Shown here one piece after another: positions 10,402 to 20,702 of a DNA stretch of 64,000 bases. A program made the position numbers and the translations under genes. This DNA comes from Streptomyces thermolilacinus SPC6. Its GTDB lineage: Bacteria; Actinomycetota; Actinomycetes; Streptomycetales; Streptomycetaceae. Numbering within the stretch: position 1 is the first letter of the stretch; each line of letters begins with the position of its first letter. The notes beneath the pieces were generated by a model, which did no database searches, had not been told where the DNA came from, and saw only the letters and a list, made by a program, of their open reading frames with translations. The stretch covers positions 2,581,895-2,645,894 of the forward strand of contig NZ_ASHX02000001.1 in assembly GCF_000478605.2 (NCBI RefSeq), written 5' to 3'.

Positions 10402-10455
10402 CGGCCGAAGGCCCTCGCACGGCCGAAGGCCCTCACACCGCGGAAGGCCCTCGCA
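10402..10455. repeat. three 18-bp tandem repeats at the end of the AraC gene
   Basis: Units at 10402-10419, 10420-10437 and 10438-10455 share the core GAAGGCCCTC and differ by a few bases. The array spans the stop codon of the AraC gene (10433), so it alters both its last codons and its 3' flank. Confidence 0.8.
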
Positions 10456-11290
10456 CCTCGGAGCCGCGCCGGAAGTCGCCGGGGCTCACGCCGGTCTCGC
10501 GGCGGAAGAAGCGGCAGAAGTACGCGGCGTCGTCGAAGCCGACCCGGCCCGCGACCTGCCGGACGGTCAGGTCGGTGCGGGCGAGCAGCCGTTTCGCCTC
10601 GTGCGCGCGGGCCTCGCGGACGAGCTGGCCCGGAGTACGGCCGGTCGCGGCCTTGACGGCGTCGGTGAGGTGGCCCGGGGTGACCCCGATGCGCGCCGCG
10701 CACGCCCGTACCGACCACAGGGCCGGCTCGCCGCGCCCGATCAGCCGCGTGAACTCCTCGGCCACGGCGCCCGGCCGGGCCCCCGGCGCCCTTCCGTCGG
10801 CCCCCGCCCCGATGCCGTACAGGCGGGCCGCGCGGACGACGAGGACGTGCAGCAGCGCGCGCAGGACGGACGGGCACCCCTGGCCGTCGCGCTCGTACTC
10901 GTCGTGGAGGTCGGCGAGCAGCCGCTCGGCCCGGGCGGCGGCCGACGCGTCGAGGGTGGGCCAGGGGCGCTCGGCGAGGAGCCGCAGCAGGGCACGGTCG
11001 CCGGGGTGGTCGAGCAGGAAGTCCTCGGTGAACAGCACGACGGAGCCGTCCACCCCGGCCGCGTCCTCCCAGTGGTGCACCTGGCCGGGGACGAGGAAGC
11101 CCAGGTGGGGCGGGTTCAGCGGCCAGTGGGCGAGGTCGGTGACATGGGTGCCGCGCCCCCGGGTGACATGGACGATCTCGTAGAAGGTGTGGCGGTGCGG
11201 GAAGGCCGCGCGGGCCATGGGGCCGATCGTGTCGAACGTGCCGATCGCGAACGGCACGGCGTCGGGCATGGGGATTTCCAGGCGGTGCAT
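10433..11290 (-). CDS. AraC-family transcriptional regulator
   Basis: 285 residues with an N-terminal cupin sensing domain (HRHTFYEIVHVTRGRGTH, and PGQVHHWEDA) and two helix-turn-helix units at the C-terminus (VRACAARIGVTPGHLTDAVK and VRQVAGRVGFDDAAYFCRFF, then GVSPGDFR). It probably responds to a small ligand and controls a nearby promoter; no target is certain. The start MHRLEIPMPD at 11290 leaves a family-like N-terminus. An in-frame ATG at 11353 would add 21 residues including a TTA codon (11332-11334), which would make translation depend on the bldA tRNA; neither start has a good Shine-Dalgarno. Confidence 0.8.
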   Translation of the reverse strand: MHRLEIPMPDAVPFAIGTFDTIGPMARAAFPHRHTFYEIVHVTRGRGTHVTDLAHWPLNPPHLGFLVPGQVHHWEDAAGVDGSVVLFTEDFLLDHPGDRALLRLLAERPWPTLDASAAARAERLLADLHDEYERDGQGCPSVLRALLHVLVVRAARLYGIGAGADGRAPGARPGAVAEEFTRLIGRGEPALWSVRACAARIGVTPGHLTDAVKAATGRTPGQLVREARAHEAKRLLARTDLTVRQVAGRVGFDDAAYFCRFFRRETGVSPGDFRRGSEVRGPSAV

Positions 11291-11686
11291 CGGCAGCGCC
11301 CCCGGCCGTCCGGCCGTGTCGTTCTCCCCGGGTAACACCGTGGTGCCGCGCATCGTCGCCGCGCCCTTCCTCGCTCCGCCGTGGTCCCGCCGCCATGCCT
11401 TGCCGCCGTGGTCGTGCCGCCGGGGCCCGCGCGGGGTCGGGTGCGGTCCGGCGGCTGGTCCGTACCGGTTACGTACGGTGCCACGGGCGCGTGCCGCGGG
11501 ACAGTGCGCTTTCCGCCCGATGGCCGACTCCGGGTGCGGCCCCTGGCGGGGCGGCGGAAGCTGCTGGGAGGCGGCGCGAGGGGAGCGCCCGCCCGCATCC
11601 CGCCGGGGCCGACCCGCGCCCGGCGGCCCGCGTCCCGCCGGGCGCGCGTACCCGGCGCCCGTCCACCGCCCCACGAGGAGCACCGC
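11291..11686. other. 396-bp divergent gene-free region
   Basis: Lies between the AraC gene and the secreted protein gene. It holds the possible AraC N-terminal extension (to 11353) and a short inverted repeat CCGTAC (11460-11465) / GTACGG (11473-11478) around CGGTTAC. AGGAG at about 11676 serves the downstream gene. No other signal is apparent. Confidence 0.4.
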
Positions 11687-12235
11687 ATGAAGCCGAAAGG
11701 GCCCGTATCCGCCGTCGCCGTCGCCGCCCTCGTCCCCCTCGCGCTGCTGGCGGGACCGGCGGCGCCCGCGGCCGCCGCCCAGGAGGACGACGCCACCGTC
11801 CGCGCGGACCTGGTGACCGCGTACGCCGCCACGCTCAAGTACCACCGGCTCGACCAGGCCCTGGAGGACGGCTATCTGCCGATGCGCGGCTGCATCGCCC
11901 GCCCCGGCGAGGGCGCCATGGGTTACCACTACGTCAACACGGCGTACAACAACCTCACCGACCCGGCGAAGCCCGCCGCCCTCATGTACGAGAAGGCCGA
12001 CGACGGGACGATGCGGCTGGTCGGGGTGGAGTGGTTCGTCGAGGACGCCGACCAGGACCTGACGACCGACGACGACCGGCCGACGATGTTCGGGCAGCCC
12101 TTCCTCGGCCCGTCGTCCGGTGCCGATGCGGGCGTGAAGGACCACTACGACCTGCACGTCTGGCTGCACAAGCCCAACCCGAAGGGCATGTTCCACGAGT
12201 GGAACCCGGACGTCCGCTGCCCCTCGGAGGACTGA
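11687..12235 (+). CDS. secreted protein of unknown function
   Basis: 182 residues. A clear signal peptide (MKPKGPVSAVAVAAL..., cleavage near residue 31 after APAAAA) precedes a compact domain with two cysteines (RGCIARPGEGAMGYHYVN and VRCPSED) that could form a disulfide. The stretch GEGAMGYHYVNTAYNN and the C-terminal HYDLHVWLHKPNPKGMFHEWNP are distinctive and rich in His, Trp and Asn, compatible with metal or sugar binding, but I do not recognise a characterised family. ATG at 11687 has CGAGGAG with good spacing. Divergent from the AraC regulator, which may control it; convergent with nuoN. Confidence 0.8.
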   Translation: MKPKGPVSAVAVAALVPLALLAGPAAPAAAAQEDDATVRADLVTAYAATLKYHRLDQALEDGYLPMRGCIARPGEGAMGYHYVNTAYNNLTDPAKPAALMYEKADDGTMRLVGVEWFVEDADQDLTTDDDRPTMFGQPFLGPSSGADAGVKDHYDLHVWLHKPNPKGMFHEWNPDVRCPSED

Positions 12236-12294
12236 CCGGCGGGGCCGCACAGGACCGCCGAACCGCCGGGACCTCCGGCGGCCGGGCACCGCAA

Positions 12295-12333
12295 CGGCCG
12301 GGCGGGGCGCACCCTGTGCGCCCCGCCCGGCCG
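12295..12333. terminator. strong bidirectional terminator at the end of the nuo operon
   Basis: A perfect 18-bp stem (12295-12312 with 12316-12333) capped by a 3-nt loop lies between the convergent secreted protein gene and nuoN. It should stop transcription from both sides. Confidence 0.85.
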
Positions 12334-12389
12334 TACGGCTCCCGCCCCGCCGCCCGTACGTCCTTCCGTACGGCCCCGGGGCCCCGCCC

Positions 12390-14039
12390 CTACCGGACGA
12401 ACACCCCCGCCTGGCCCGCGAGGTCCAGGAAGTACTGCGGGGCGAGGCCCAGGACCACCGTCACCGCGACGCCCACGCCGATCGCCGTCATCGTCAGCGG
12501 CGACGGCACGGCCACGGTCGGGCCCTCCGGGTGCGGCTCGCTGAAGAACATCAGCACGATCACCCGGATGTAGAAGAACGCGGCGATGGCCGAGGCGATC
12601 ACACCGACCACCACCAGCGCCCCCGCGCCGCCCTCGGCCGCGGCCTTGAACACGGCGAACTTGCCGGAGAAGCCGGAGGTCAGCGGGATACCGGCGAAGG
12701 CCAGCAGGAACACCGCGAAAATGGCCGCCACCAGCGGCGAACGCCGCCCGAGCCCCGCCCACTTGGACAGGTGCGTCGCCTCGCCGCCCGCGTCGCGCAC
12801 CAGCGTGACCACCGCGAACGCGCCGACCGTCACGAAGGAGTACGCCGCCAGGTAGAACAGCGTGGACGAGACGCCGGACGGGGTCGCGGCGATCACACCG
12901 GCCAGGATGAAGCCCGCGTGCGCGATGGACGAGTAGGCGAGGAGCCGCTTGATGTCGGTCTGCGTGATCGCGACGATCGCGCCGGCCAGCATCGTGAGGA
13001 TGGCGACGCCCCACATGACGGGCCGCCAGTCCCACCGCAGCCCCGGCAGGACCACGTACAGCAGCCGCAGCATCGCGCCGAACGCCGCGACCTTCGTGGC
13101 CGCCGCCATGAAGCCCGTGACCGGCGTCGGGGCGCCCTGGTAGACGTCGGGCGTCCACATGTGGAACGGGACGGCGCCGACCTTGAACAGCAGGCCCATC
13201 AGCAGCATCGCGAAGCCGATGAGCAGCAGCACGTCGTTGCCCATGGTCGCCGCCAGGGCCGGGTCCACCGAGGCGACCGTGCCGTCCACGACCTCGGCGA
13301 TCCGGGCGTACGAGACGGAGCCCGCGTAGCCGTACAGCAGGGCGATGCCGAACAGCAGGAACGCGGAGGCGAACGCGCCGAGCAGGAAGTACTTGACCGC
13401 GGCCTCCTGCGACAGCATCCGCTTGCGGCGGGCGACGGCGCACAGCAGGTACAGCGGCAGCGAGAAGACCTCCAGCGCGATGAACAGCGTCAGCAGGTCG
13501 TTGGCGGCCGGGAAGACGAGCATGCCCGTGATGGCGAACAGCACCAGCGGGAACACCTCGGTGGTGGTGAACCCGGCCTTCACAGCGGCCTTCTCGTGGT
13601 CGCTGCCCGGCACGGCCGCGGCCTCGGCGGCGAAGGAGTCCACGCGGTGGCCGTGGTGCGCCGGGTCGAGGCGCCGCTCGGCGAAGGTGAACACCGCGAC
13701 GAGCGACGTCAGCAGGATCGTGCCCTGGAGGAACAGCGCGGGACCGTCGACGGCGATGGCGCCCATCGCGGCGATCTGCGCCTTGGTCGTGCCGTGCCCG
13801 GTGAGGGCGAGGCCCACGACCGCGGCGAACGCGCAGGCGAGCGCCACGGTGCTGAGGAACAGCTGCGTGGCGTACCGGGCGCGGCGCGGGACGACGGCCT
13901 CGACCAGGATGCCGAGGACCGCCGCGCCGACCACGATGAGGACCGGGGCGAGCTGGGCGTATTCGATCTTCGGCGCGGGGATCGCGCCGAGCGGTTCGGC
14001 CGCCGTCGTCCACAGGCTGTGGAAGTCCGTAGTGCTCAC
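12390..14039 (-). CDS. nuoN: NADH-quinone oxidoreductase subunit N
   Basis: 549 residues, last gene of the operon. NuoN is an antiporter-like membrane subunit of complex I that contributes a proton channel. It is hydrophobic throughout, with the family signature around the broken helices: LLFKVGAVPFHMWTPDVYQGAPTPVTGF and KRLLAYSSIAHAGF, containing the conserved channel lysines. The start is GTG at 14039 (MSTTDFHSLW), overlapping the nuoM stop as GTGA. A strong terminator lies downstream. Confidence 0.95.
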   Translation of the reverse strand: MSTTDFHSLWTTAAEPLGAIPAPKIEYAQLAPVLIVVGAAVLGILVEAVVPRRARYATQLFLSTVALACAFAAVVGLALTGHGTTKAQIAAMGAIAVDGPALFLQGTILLTSLVAVFTFAERRLDPAHHGHRVDSFAAEAAAVPGSDHEKAAVKAGFTTTEVFPLVLFAITGMLVFPAANDLLTLFIALEVFSLPLYLLCAVARRKRMLSQEAAVKYFLLGAFASAFLLFGIALLYGYAGSVSYARIAEVVDGTVASVDPALAATMGNDVLLLIGFAMLLMGLLFKVGAVPFHMWTPDVYQGAPTPVTGFMAAATKVAAFGAMLRLLYVVLPGLRWDWRPVMWGVAILTMLAGAIVAITQTDIKRLLAYSSIAHAGFILAGVIAATPSGVSSTLFYLAAYSFVTVGAFAVVTLVRDAGGEATHLSKWAGLGRRSPLVAAIFAVFLLAFAGIPLTSGFSGKFAVFKAAAEGGAGALVVVGVIASAIAAFFYIRVIVLMFFSEPHPEGPTVAVPSPLTMTAIGVGVAVTVVLGLAPQYFLDLAGQAGVFVR

Positions 14040-15607
14040 TTGGCCGCCTCCACATCGGGCCGGGGGTCCTTCTGCTGTACGTCGGACATGGTGTGCCGCA
14101 CCGCCGGGTTGACGATGTCGGTGAGCGGCTTCGGGTAGACGCCGAGGAACAGGAGGAGCGCGATCAGCGGGGTGATCACGGCCAGTTCGCGCGGCCGCAG
14201 GTCGGGCATGGCCCGGACCTCCTCCCTCACCGGGCCGGTCATCGTCCGCTGGTACAGCACCAGCGTGTACAGCGCGGCCAGCACGATGCCGGTGGTGGCG
14301 ACGATCCCGGCGACCGGGTACCGGGCGAACGTGCCGACCAGGACCAGGAACTCGCTGACGAACGGGGCGAGACCCGGAAGCGACAGCGTGGCCAGACCGC
14401 CGACGAGGAACGTGCCCGCGAGGACCGGGGCGACCTTCTGCACGCCCCCGTAGTCCGCGATGAGGCGCGAGCCGCGCCGGGAGATCAGGAACCCGGCGAC
14501 CAGCATCAGCGCGGCCGTCGAGATGCCGTGGTTGACCATGTACAGCGTGGCGCCGCTCTGGCCCTGGCTGGTCATCGCGAAGATGCCGAGGATGATGAAG
14601 CCGAAGTGGGAGATCGACGCGTACGCGATCAGGCGCTTGATGTCCCGCTGGCCGACGGCGAGCAGCGCCCCGTAGACGATGCTGACCAGGGCCAGGACGA
14701 TGATCGCGGGCGTGGCCCACCGGGACGCCTCGGGGAACAGGCCGAGGCAGAAGCGGAGCATCGCGAACGTGCCGACCTTGTCGACGACGGCCGTGATGAG
14801 CACCGCGACGGGCGCCGTGGCCTCCCCCATCGCGTTGGGCAGCCAGGTGTGCAGCGGCCACAGCGGGGCCTTCACGGCGAACGCGAAGAAGAAGCCGAGG
14901 AACAGCAGCCGCTCCGTGTTGGTCGCCATGTCCAGCTCGCCACTGGCGCGGGCGGCGGCGATGTCGGGGAGCGAGAAGTTCCCCGCGACGACGTACAGCC
15001 CGATCACGGCGGCGAGCATGATGAGCCCGCCGACGAGGTTGTAGAGCAGGAACTTCACCGCGGCGTACGACCGCTGGGCGGCCGCCTTGTCGTCGCCGCC
15101 CGCGTGGGCGCGGTCCCCGAAGCCGCCGATGAGGAAGTACATCGGGATGAGCATGGCCTCGAAGAGGATGTAGAAGAGGAAGACGTCGGTGGCCTCGAAG
15201 GAGAGGATCACCATCGCCTCGACCATGAGGATCAGCGCGAAGAAGCCCTGCGTGGGCCGCCAGCGCTTCGACGTGGTCTCCAGGGGGTCGGCGTCGTGCC
15301 ATCCGGCGAGGATGACGAACGGCACCAGCAGGGCGGTGAGCGCGAGCAGCGCCACGCCGATGCCGTCCACGCCGAGCTCGTACCGCACGCCGAAGTCCTT
15401 GATCCAGGCGTGCGACTCGGTGAGCTGGTAGCGCTCGCCGCCCGGGTCGAAACGGACGAGGACGGCCACGGCGAGGGCGAGCGTGCCCAGCGAGAACAAC
15501 AGGGCCAGCCACTTCGCGGCGGTGCGCCGGGCGGCGGGCACGGCGGCGGTGGCGATGGCGCCGATCGCCGGGAGCGCCGCCGTGGCGGTCAGGAGGGGAA
15601 AGGACAT
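14036..15607 (-). CDS. nuoM: NADH-quinone oxidoreductase subunit M
   Basis: 523 residues, antiporter-like proton-pumping subunit. Contains ILFEAMLIPMYFLIGG with the conserved TM5 glutamate, FAVKAPLWPLHTWLPNAMGEATAPVAV and KRLIAYASISHFGFI. The ATG at 15607 gives the usual MSFPLLTATAALPA start; an in-frame GTG at 15616 would overlap the nuoL stop as GTGA, matching the style of this operon, so three more residues are possible. Confidence 0.95.
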   Translation of the reverse strand: MSFPLLTATAALPAIGAIATAAVPAARRTAAKWLALLFSLGTLALAVAVLVRFDPGGERYQLTESHAWIKDFGVRYELGVDGIGVALLALTALLVPFVILAGWHDADPLETTSKRWRPTQGFFALILMVEAMVILSFEATDVFLFYILFEAMLIPMYFLIGGFGDRAHAGGDDKAAAQRSYAAVKFLLYNLVGGLIMLAAVIGLYVVAGNFSLPDIAAARASGELDMATNTERLLFLGFFFAFAVKAPLWPLHTWLPNAMGEATAPVAVLITAVVDKVGTFAMLRFCLGLFPEASRWATPAIIVLALVSIVYGALLAVGQRDIKRLIAYASISHFGFIILGIFAMTSQGQSGATLYMVNHGISTAALMLVAGFLISRRGSRLIADYGGVQKVAPVLAGTFLVGGLATLSLPGLAPFVSEFLVLVGTFARYPVAGIVATTGIVLAALYTLVLYQRTMTGPVREEVRAMPDLRPRELAVITPLIALLLFLGVYPKPLTDIVNPAVRHTMSDVQQKDPRPDVEAAK

Positions 15608-15612
15608 CGCGG

Positions 15613-17553
15613 TCACACCGCCCTCATCAGCAGGGTCGCGGCGATCAGCACCGCAGCACCTCCGAACATCGAGACCGCATAGGAGCGGGCAAAGCCGTTC
15701 TGGAGCTTGCGCATCCGGCCGGAGAGGCCACCCATCGCCGCCGCCGTGCCGTTGACGACCCCGTCCACGAGGGAGTGGTCGACGTAGACCAGCGAGCGGG
15801 TGAGGTGTTCGCCGCCGCGCACCAGGACGACGTGGTTGAAGTCGTCCTGGAGGAGGTCGCGGCGGGCCGCCCGGGTGAGCAGCGAGCCGCGCGGCGCGAC
15901 CACGGGCACGGGCCTGCGGCCGTACTGCGCGTAGGCGATGCCGACGCCGGTCAGCAGGACGACGACCGTCGCCGCGGTGACGACCCCGGCGCTGATCGGC
16001 GGGTGGCCGTGCTCGAAGTCCGTGACGGGCTTGAGCCAGTTGACGAACGCGCTGTTCAGCGAGAACAGGCCGCCCGCGAAGACCGAGCCGAACGCGAGCA
16101 GGATCATCGGGACGGTCATGGACTTCGGGGACTCGTGCGGATGCGGCATCTCGCCGGGCGCCGCCTCGGCGCCGGGCTCGACGCCCGCCGCCTTGTCCGG
16201 GTCGGGCGCGGGCTGCCAGCGCTTCTCCCCGAAGAACGTCATGATCATCACGCGGGTCATGTAGTACGCGGTGATCCCGGCACCCAGCAGGGTGACCGCG
16301 CCGAGGATCCATCCCTCGGTGCCGCCCTTCGCGAACGCCGCCTCGATGATCCGGTCCTTGGACCAGAAGCCCGACAGGCCGGGGAAGCCGATGATCGCCA
16401 GGTAGCCGAGGCCGAACGTCACGAAGGTGACCGGCATGTACTTCCGCAGGCCGCCGTACTTGCGCATGTCCACCTCGTCGTTCATGCCGTGCATGACCGA
16501 ACCGGCGCCGAGGAACAGCCCGGCCTTGAAGAAGCCGTGCGTCACCAGGTGCATGATCGCGAAGGCGTAGCCGATCGGGCCGAGACCGGCGGCGAGGATC
16601 ATGTAGCCGATCTGCGACATCGTGGACCCGGCGAGGGCCTTCTTGATGTCGTCCTTCGCGCAACCGACGATCGCACCGAACAGCAGCGTGACCGCGCCGA
16701 CGACCACGACGGCGAGCTGCGCGTCCGGCGCCGCGTTGAAGATGGCGCCGGAGCGGGTGATCAGGTACACGCCCGCGGTCACCATGGTCGCCGCGTGGAT
16801 GAGCGCCGACACCGGGGTCGGGCCCTCCATCGCGTCACCGAGCCAGGACTGGAGCGGCACCTGCGCGGACTTGCCGCACGCGGCGAGCAGCAGCATCAGC
16901 CCGATCGCCGTCAGCATGCCCTCCGAGGTCTCCCCGGTGGCGCCGAGGACCGGCCCGAAGGCGAACGTCCCGAACGTGGTGAACATCAGCATGATCGCGA
17001 TGGACAGGCCGATGTCGCCGACGCGGTTGACGAGGAACGCCTTCTTCGCGGCGGTCGCCGCGCTCGGCTTGTGCTGCCAGAACCCGATCAGCAGGTACGA
17101 GGCGAGGCCGACGCCCTCCCAGCCGAAGTACAGCAGCAGGTAGTTGTCGGCGAGGACGAGCAGCAGCATCGCCGCGAGGAACAGGTTGAGATAGCCGAAG
17201 AAGCGGCGGCGGCGCTCGTCGTGCTCCATGTAGCCGATGGAGTAGACGTGGATGAGCGTGCCCACGCCGGTGATGAGCAGGACGAACGTCATCGACAGCT
17301 GGTCCAGCTGGAAGGCGATGTCCGCCTGGAAGCCCTCGACCGGGACCCAGCTGAACAGGTGCTGGTGCAGGGCCCGGTCCTCCGCGCCCTTGCCCAGCAT
17401 GTCGGCGAAGAGCACAGCGCCGACGACGAAGGAGGCGGCGGCGAGCAGCGTGCCGAGCCAGTGCCCGGCCCCGTCCAGCCGCCGGCCGCCGCACAGCAGG
17501 ACGGCCGCTCCGAGCAGAGGCGCCGCGACGAGCAGCGCGATCAGATTCTCCAC
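15613..17553 (-). CDS. nuoL: NADH-quinone oxidoreductase subunit L
   Basis: 646 residues, the largest antiporter-like subunit, with the long C-terminal lateral helix region typical of NuoL. Motifs: [49 protein letters not shown] and [20 protein letters not shown] hydrophilic loop at ~465-490 ([25 protein letters not shown]) is specific to actinomycete versions. GTG start at 17553; gap of 15 nt to nuoK. Downstream it abuts nuoM. Confidence 0.95.
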   Translation of the reverse strand: MENLIALLVAAPLLGAAVLLCGGRRLDGAGHWLGTLLAAASFVVGAVLFADMLGKGAEDRALHQHLFSWVPVEGFQADIAFQLDQLSMTFVLLITGVGTLIHVYSIGYMEHDERRRRFFGYLNLFLAAMLLLVLADNYLLLYFGWEGVGLASYLLIGFWQHKPSAATAAKKAFLVNRVGDIGLSIAIMLMFTTFGTFAFGPVLGATGETSEGMLTAIGLMLLLAACGKSAQVPLQSWLGDAMEGPTPVSALIHAATMVTAGVYLITRSGAIFNAAPDAQLAVVVVGAVTLLFGAIVGCAKDDIKKALAGSTMSQIGYMILAAGLGPIGYAFAIMHLVTHGFFKAGLFLGAGSVMHGMNDEVDMRKYGGLRKYMPVTFVTFGLGYLAIIGFPGLSGFWSKDRIIEAAFAKGGTEGWILGAVTLLGAGITAYYMTRVMIMTFFGEKRWQPAPDPDKAAGVEPGAEAAPGEMPHPHESPKSMTVPMILLAFGSVFAGGLFSLNSAFVNWLKPVTDFEHGHPPISAGVVTAATVVVLLTGVGIAYAQYGRRPVPVVAPRGSLLTRAARRDLLQDDFNHVVLVRGGEHLTRSLVYVDHSLVDGVVNGTAAAMGGLSGRMRKLQNGFARSYAVSMFGGAAVLIAATLLMRAV

Positions 17554-17568
17554 GATTCTTCCGACCCC

Positions 17569-17868
17569 TTACAGCTTCATCAGGCTGGCGTCGTCAACCG
17601 AGGCCGAATGGCGGGCACGGAACAGGGACACGATGATCGCCAGCCCGACCACGACCTCCGCGGCGGCGACGACCATCGTGAAGAAGGCGACGATCTGGCC
17701 GTCCAGGTTGCCGTGCATCCGGGAGAACGCGACCAGTGCCAGGTTGCAGGCGTTGAGCATCAGCTCCACGCACATGAACAGGACGATCGCGTTGCGCCTG
17801 ATGAGCACACCGGCGGCGCCGATGGTGAACAACAGGGCGGCGAGATACAGGTAGTTGACGGGATTCAC
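17569..17868 (-). CDS. nuoK: NADH-quinone oxidoreductase subunit K
   Basis: 99 residues with three transmembrane helices. The conserved membrane glutamates are in [14 protein letters not shown] and [13 protein letters not shown], which link the quinone site to the antiporter-like subunits. ATG at 17868 overlaps the nuoJ stop (ATGA). Confidence 0.95.
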   Translation of the reverse strand: MNPVNYLYLAALLFTIGAAGVLIRRNAIVLFMCVELMLNACNLALVAFSRMHGNLDGQIVAFFTMVVAAAEVVVGLAIIVSLFRARHSASVDDASLMKL

Positions 17869-18692
17869 TTGGCCGCCTCCTCTCCGTCCCGCCCGCGGCC
17901 CAGCCGCTCGTCGGCGCGCTGCTCCAGCGCCCGCAGGTCCTCCAGGGCCCGCTCCGACACGTCACGGATCTGGCCGCGCGCCCGCAGCGTGCGGTTCACG
18001 GTCAGCTCGGACGGGGTGCCGTCCGGCAGCAGGCCGGGGATGTCCACCGCGTTGTGCCGGGCGTACACGCCGGGCGCCGGCAGCGGCGGGAGCTGCTTGC
18101 CCTCCCGTACCCGCTGCTCCGCCAGCTCCCGCTGCGTACGGGCCCGTTCGGTGCGCTCCCGGTGCGTGAGCACCATCGCGCCGACCGCGGCCGTGATGAG
18201 CAGCGCGCCCGTGATCTCGAAGGCGAAGACGTACTTGGTGAACAGCAGCGCCGCCAGGCCCTGGACGTTCCCCCCGGCGTTCGCCGTGCCCAGGCCGTTG
18301 AACGTGTCCAGCGACGCACGGCCGATGCCGGCGATCAGCAGGGCGCCGAAGCCGAGCCCGCACAGCAGGGCCAGCCAGCGCTGCCCCTTGATGGTCTCCT
18401 GCAGCGAGTCGGCGGCGGTGACACCGACGAGCATCACGACGAAGAGGAACAGCATCATGATCGCGCCCGTGTAGACGATGATCTGCACGACGCCCAGGAA
18501 GTACGCACCGTTGGCGAGGTAGAAGATGGCCAGGATGACCATCGTCCCGGCCAGGCACAGCGCGCTGTGCACGGCCTTGCGCATCAGTACGGTGCTCAGC
18601 GCGCCGATCACCGCGACCGTGCCGAGCAGCCAGAACTGCACGGCCTCGCCGGTCGAGGTGGTGTAGGCGGCGGCCAGCGTGCTCGCGGTCAT
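17865..18692 (-). CDS. nuoJ: NADH-quinone oxidoreductase subunit J
   Basis: 275 residues. Five transmembrane helices (~1-165) with the pi-bulge helix [18 protein letters not shown], then a charged cytoplasmic tail of about 100 residues ([21 protein letters not shown] onward) that is longer than in proteobacterial NuoJ and typical for actinomycetes. ATG at 18692 overlaps the nuoI stop (ATGA). Confidence 0.95.
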   Translation of the reverse strand: MTASTLAAAYTTSTGEAVQFWLLGTVAVIGALSTVLMRKAVHSALCLAGTMVILAIFYLANGAYFLGVVQIIVYTGAIMMLFLFVVMLVGVTAADSLQETIKGQRWLALLCGLGFGALLIAGIGRASLDTFNGLGTANAGGNVQGLAALLFTKYVFAFEITGALLITAAVGAMVLTHRERTERARTQRELAEQRVREGKQLPPLPAPGVYARHNAVDIPGLLPDGTPSELTVNRTLRARGQIRDVSERALEDLRALEQRADERLGRGRDGEEAAK

Positions 18693-19342
18693 GCCCCGAT
18701 CACCTTCCCCGACGCGGGCTCGGTCTCGCCGAAGTCCGACGCGGCCTCCTGCGGGGCCTGCTCCCCCTTGCTGACCGCGGCCTGCCGGACCGTGCCCGGC
18801 GCCGCCTCGTGGACCAGGCCCCGGTAGTAGTCCTGTTCGTCCATCCCCGGGTGGATGGCGTGGGGCGTGTCGACCATGCCCTCCGTGAGGCCCGCGAGGA
18901 GCTGCTCCTTGGTGTAGATCAGGTTCTCGCGGGAGCTGTCGGCGAGCTCGAACTCGTTCGTCATCGTCAGGGCCCGCGTAGGGCACGCCTCGATGCACAG
19001 CCCGCACAGGATGCAGCGGGCGTAGTTGATCTGGTAGACGCGGCCGTACCGCTCGCCGGGCGAGTAGCGCTCCTCGTCGGTGTTGTCCGCGCCCTCCACG
19101 TAGATGGCGTCGGCGGGGCAGGCCCAGGCGCACAGCTCGCAGCCGACGCACTTCTCCAGACCGTCCGGATGGCGGTTGAGCTGGTGCCTGCCGTGGAAGC
19201 GGGGCGCCGTCGTCTTGCGCTGCTCCGGGTACTGCTCCGTCAGCCGCTTCTTGAACATGGCCTTGAAGGTCACGCCGAAGCCGGCCACCGGGTTCTGGAA
19301 GGGGGTCCGTGGGGTGTCCCCCCGGGATGACTCAGTAGACAC
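18689..19342 (-). CDS. nuoI: NADH-quinone oxidoreductase subunit I
   Basis: 217 residues; peripheral arm subunit with two [4Fe-4S] clusters (N6a/N6b). Both ferredoxin motifs are intact: [12 protein letters not shown] and [12 protein letters not shown]. The C-terminal ~40 residues are an acidic tail. The GTG at 19342 (MSTESSRG) is chosen over an upstream ATG-like start at 19363 because GGAG lies 7 nt before it; it overlaps the end of nuoH by 11 nt. Confidence 0.95.
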   Translation of the reverse strand: MSTESSRGDTPRTPFQNPVAGFGVTFKAMFKKRLTEQYPEQRKTTAPRFHGRHQLNRHPDGLEKCVGCELCAWACPADAIYVEGADNTDEERYSPGERYGRVYQINYARCILCGLCIEACPTRALTMTNEFELADSSRENLIYTKEQLLAGLTEGMVDTPHAIHPGMDEQDYYRGLVHEAAPGTVRQAAVSKGEQAPQEAASDFGETEPASGKVIGA

Positions 19343-20702
19343 CGTCCGTCTCCTTTCCGTCACTCGCGGTATCCGTCGGGCCGCTGACGATCAGCTCGCG
19401 CTCACCGCGCGGCCGTCGTCGGGGCACCGGCGGCAGGGTCTGTCCGGGCAGCGGCGGCACCGGGAACCCGCCCGCCATCGGGTCGAACTCGCCGGTCCCG
19501 GCGCCCTCGCGGGGCTCGTCCCCGGCCTCCTTCGCCTTCCGGTCGCGGAACATGTCGGCGACGAAGGACAGCAGCAGCACCACGAGGACCGCGCCGGCGA
19601 CGTACAGGACGATCGACTGGAACTCCACGTTCTCGTTGCGCAGCGCGCGCACGGTGGCGACGAGCATCAGCCACACGACCGAGACCGGGATGAGGACCTT
19701 CCAGCCGAGCTTCATCAGCTGGTCGTAGCGGACGCGGGGCAGCGTGCCGCGCAGCCAGACGAAGAGGAACAGCAGAGCGACGACCTTGCCGACGAACCAG
19801 AGCATCGGCCACCAGCCGTGGTTCGCGCCCTCCCAGAACGCCGAGACGGGGTACGGGGCGCGCCAGCCGCCGAGGAACAGCGTGACCGAGACGACCGAGA
19901 CGGTGACCATGTTGACGTACTCGGCGAGCATGAACATCGCGAACTTGATGGAGCTGTACTCGGTGTTGAAGCCGCCCACCAGGTCGCCCTCGGACTCCGG
20001 CATGTCGAACGGGGCCCGGTTCACCTCGCCGACCATCGTCACCATGTAGATCAGGAACGACACGGGCAGCAGCACCACGAACCAGCGGTCCGCCTGCGCG
20101 TCCACGATCGCCGAGGTCGACATGGACCCGGAGTAGAGGAAGACGGACGCGAAGGCCGCGCCCATCGCGATCTCGTACGAGATCATCTGCGCGCAGGCGC
20201 GCAGGCCGCCCAGCAGCGGGTACGTGGAGCCGGACGACCAGCCGGCGAGGACGATGCCGTAGATGCCGACCGAGGCGACCGCGAGGATGTACAGCATCGC
20301 GATCGGCAGGTCGGTCAGCTGCATCGTGGTCCGCTGGCCGAGGATCGAGATCTCGTTGCCCGCCGGGCCGAAGGGGATCACGGCGATGGCCATGAACGCG
20401 GGGATGGCGGCGACGATCGGGGCGAGGACGTAGACGACCTTGTCCGCCCGTTTGACGACGACGTCCTCCTTCAGCATCAGCTTGACGCCGTCCGCGAGGG
20501 ACTGGAGGAGGCCCCAGGGGCCGTGCCGGTTGGGGCCGATGCGCAGCTGCATCCACGCGACGACCTTGCGCTCCATGACGATGGAGACCAGCACGGTGAC
20601 CATGAGGAAGGCGAAGCAGAAGACCGCCTTGATCAGCACGAGCCACCAGGGGTCGCGGCCGAACAGGGAGAGGTCCTCGGCCGCGAGGAGGGCCGTGTTC
20701 AT
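19332..20702 (-). CDS. nuoH: NADH-quinone oxidoreductase subunit H
   Basis: 456 residues, eight-helix membrane subunit forming part of the quinone chamber. Motifs: [37 protein letters not shown] and [26 protein letters not shown]. About 70 C-terminal residues form a Pro-rich cytoplasmic tail ([19 protein letters not shown]). ATG at 20702 overlaps the nuoG stop (ATGA). Confidence 0.95.
   Translation of the reverse strand: MNTALLAAEDLSLFGRDPWWLVLIKAVFCFAFLMVTVLVSIVMERKVVAWMQLRIGPNRHGPWGLLQSLADGVKLMLKEDVVVKRADKVVYVLAPIVAAIPAFMAIAVIPFGPAGNEISILGQRTTMQLTDLPIAMLYILAVASVGIYGIVLAGWSSGSTYPLLGGLRACAQMISYEIAMGAAFASVFLYSGSMSTSAIVDAQADRWFVVLLPVSFLIYMVTMVGEVNRAPFDMPESEGDLVGGFNTEYSSIKFAMFMLAEYVNMVTVSVVSVTLFLGGWRAPYPVSAFWEGANHGWWPMLWFVGKVVALLFLFVWLRGTLPRVRYDQLMKLGWKVLIPVSVVWLMLVATVRALRNENVEFQSIVLYVAGAVLVVLLLSFVADMFRDRKAKEAGDEPREGAGTGEFDPMAGGFPVPPLPGQTLPPVPRRRPRGERELIVSGPTDTASDGKETDGVY

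Noticed and set aside
10433..11290. AraC gene as a direct regulator of the intradiol dioxygenase
   Set aside because: They are on the same strand with 190 bp between and no shared operator was seen, so no regulatory link is claimed.
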